From positions 1 through 7,131 of the forward strand of contig NZ_JALNZY010000092.1 of the NCBI RefSeq assembly GCF_023229105.1: 7,131 nt of DNA, in the 5' to 3' direction. Positions 6,332-7,131 of the stretch are shown here, one piece after another (within the stretch, counting starts at the first letter, position 1; every line of letters starts with the position of its first letter). The notes beneath the pieces are model-generated. The model had not been told where the DNA came from. It saw nothing but the letters and a program-made list of their open reading frames with translations, and did no database searches. A program made the translations under genes and the position numbers. The stretch is from Sulfurimonas sp. (GTDB lineage: Bacteria > Campylobacterota > Campylobacteria > Campylobacterales > Sulfurimonadaceae).

Positions 6332-7131
6332 ATGAATAAAATATTTGAACCTAAGTTATTTAGTTTATTAAAACTAAGAATTGGCAAAGAACAGCTTATC
6401 GCAGATATATTTGCCGGCATTGTGGTGGGCATTGTCGCCCTTCCGCTTTCTATTGCTTTTGCCGTAGCTTCTGGCGTATCCCCTGAAAAAGGTTTAATCA
6501 CCGCAATAGTAGCAGGTTTTATTATCTCTCTTCTTGGGGGAAGCAGAGTTCAAGTCGGCGGTCCCACCGGAGCATTTATTGTAATAATATATGCAATTGT
6601 GCAAGAGTATGGAATTGATGGGCTTATGATTTCTACTATGATGGCAGGACTTTTTCTTATAGTTTTTGGTCTTTTACGTCTAGGCAACCTTCTAAAATAT
6701 TTTCCTCACCCGCTTATTGTCGGTTTTACGAGTGGCATTGCTGTTATTATCTTCTCCACGCAGATTAAAGATGCGCTCGGGTTAAATATTGAAAAAATGC
6801 CCTCGGAATTTTTTCAAAAATGGGTACTCTATTTTTCTCATGCAAGCGAAGCCAACCTCTACGCAGTAATTCTTACTATTACGACAATTTTAATAACAAT
6901 ATATTCAAAAAAGATAACAACTAAAGTTCCGGGCTCTTTTGTTGCGATAATTTTTATCACATTTATAGTTCAAGCGGCAAATATTCCAGTAACTACGATT
7001 GAATCATTCTTTGGTGAAATCCCAAACACTTTTAGTTTTTCACTGCCTAGTTTTGAGTTTAGTAATCTTCATATTTATATTGCTCCTGCTCTGACTATTG
7101 CGCTTCTTGGAGGAGTAGAGTCGCTTCTCTC
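6332..7131 (+). CDS. SulP-family anion transporter, N-terminal part (runs off right edge)
   Basis: This is the first 266 residues of a multi-spanning inner-membrane transporter of the SulP (SLC26) family, whose members move sulfate, bicarbonate or other anions, often with Na+ or H+. The evidence includes the first-helix pattern AGIVVGIVALPLSIAFAVASG (28-48) followed by SPEKGL, the hallmark GGPTGAF (76-82), PHPLIVGFTSGIAV (125-138), VPGSFVAI (199-206) and the start of the GGVESLL segment (260-266). Family members are usually 500-750 residues, so roughly half or more is missing. Whether it has a cytoplasmic C-terminal STAS domain or a fused carbonic anhydrase cannot be seen. The substrate cannot be deduced. 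ATG at 6332 lies 5 nt after the valS stop. There is no convincing Shine-Dalgarno, only A-rich sequence, so translation may depend on coupling to valS. It is probably co-transcribed with valS. Confidence 0.9.
   Translation, partial: MNKIFEPKLFSLLKLRIGKEQLIADIFAGIVVGIVALPLSIAFAVASGVSPEKGLITAIVAGFIISLLGGSRVQVGGPTGAFIVIIYAIVQEYGIDGLMISTMMAGLFLIVFGLLRLGNLLKYFPHPLIVGFTSGIAVIIFSTQIKDALGLNIEKMPSEFFQKWVLYFSHASEANLYAVILTITTILITIYSKKITTKVPGSFVAIIFITFIVQAANIPVTTIESFFGEIPNTFSFSLPSFEFSNLHIYIAPALTIALLGGVESLL

Overview
This AT-rich window most likely comes from a Campylobacterota chromosome, with Sulfurimonas or a close relative as the best guess. The guess rests on the NapG-NapH-NapL gene order typical of that phylum, T-rich promoters with good TATAAT boxes and poor -35 hexamers, and general protein character. 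No search was run. Every kilobase is accounted for by six protein-coding genes. I see no tRNA, rRNA, CRISPR, IS element or clear hairpin terminator.

Layout. Positions 1-867 (minus strand) hold the N-terminal half of a UvrD/Rep-type DNA helicase that runs off the left edge and appears to start at TTG. A 180-bp divergent intergenic region (868-1047) follows; it holds a promoter for each direction and a tandem 12-bp direct repeat over the -35 region of the rightward promoter. Positions 1048-3621 are a tightly overlapping three-gene operon: napG (Tat-exported ferredoxin with four [4Fe-4S] motifs), napH (four-helix membrane quinol dehydrogenase subunit with two ferredoxin motifs) and a signal-peptide-bearing beta-propeller protein, probably napL. 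A 74-bp gap with a promoter leads into valS (3696-6326), a complete valyl-tRNA synthetase. Five bases after valS begins a SulP-family anion transporter, which runs off the right edge.

How the genes work together. NapG and NapH are expected to take electrons from menaquinol and pass them through Fe-S clusters to a periplasmic acceptor, classically the NapAB nitrate reductase. What is odd is that napA, napB, napF and napD are not beside them: a helicase gene lies upstream and valS downstream. This trio is therefore either a relocated piece of the nap cluster or an electron-transfer module serving another periplasmic reductase. In addition, the first ferredoxin motif of NapH has serine in place of its second cysteine. 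The helicase, valS and transporter look like ordinary chromosomal genes with no functional link to the trio.
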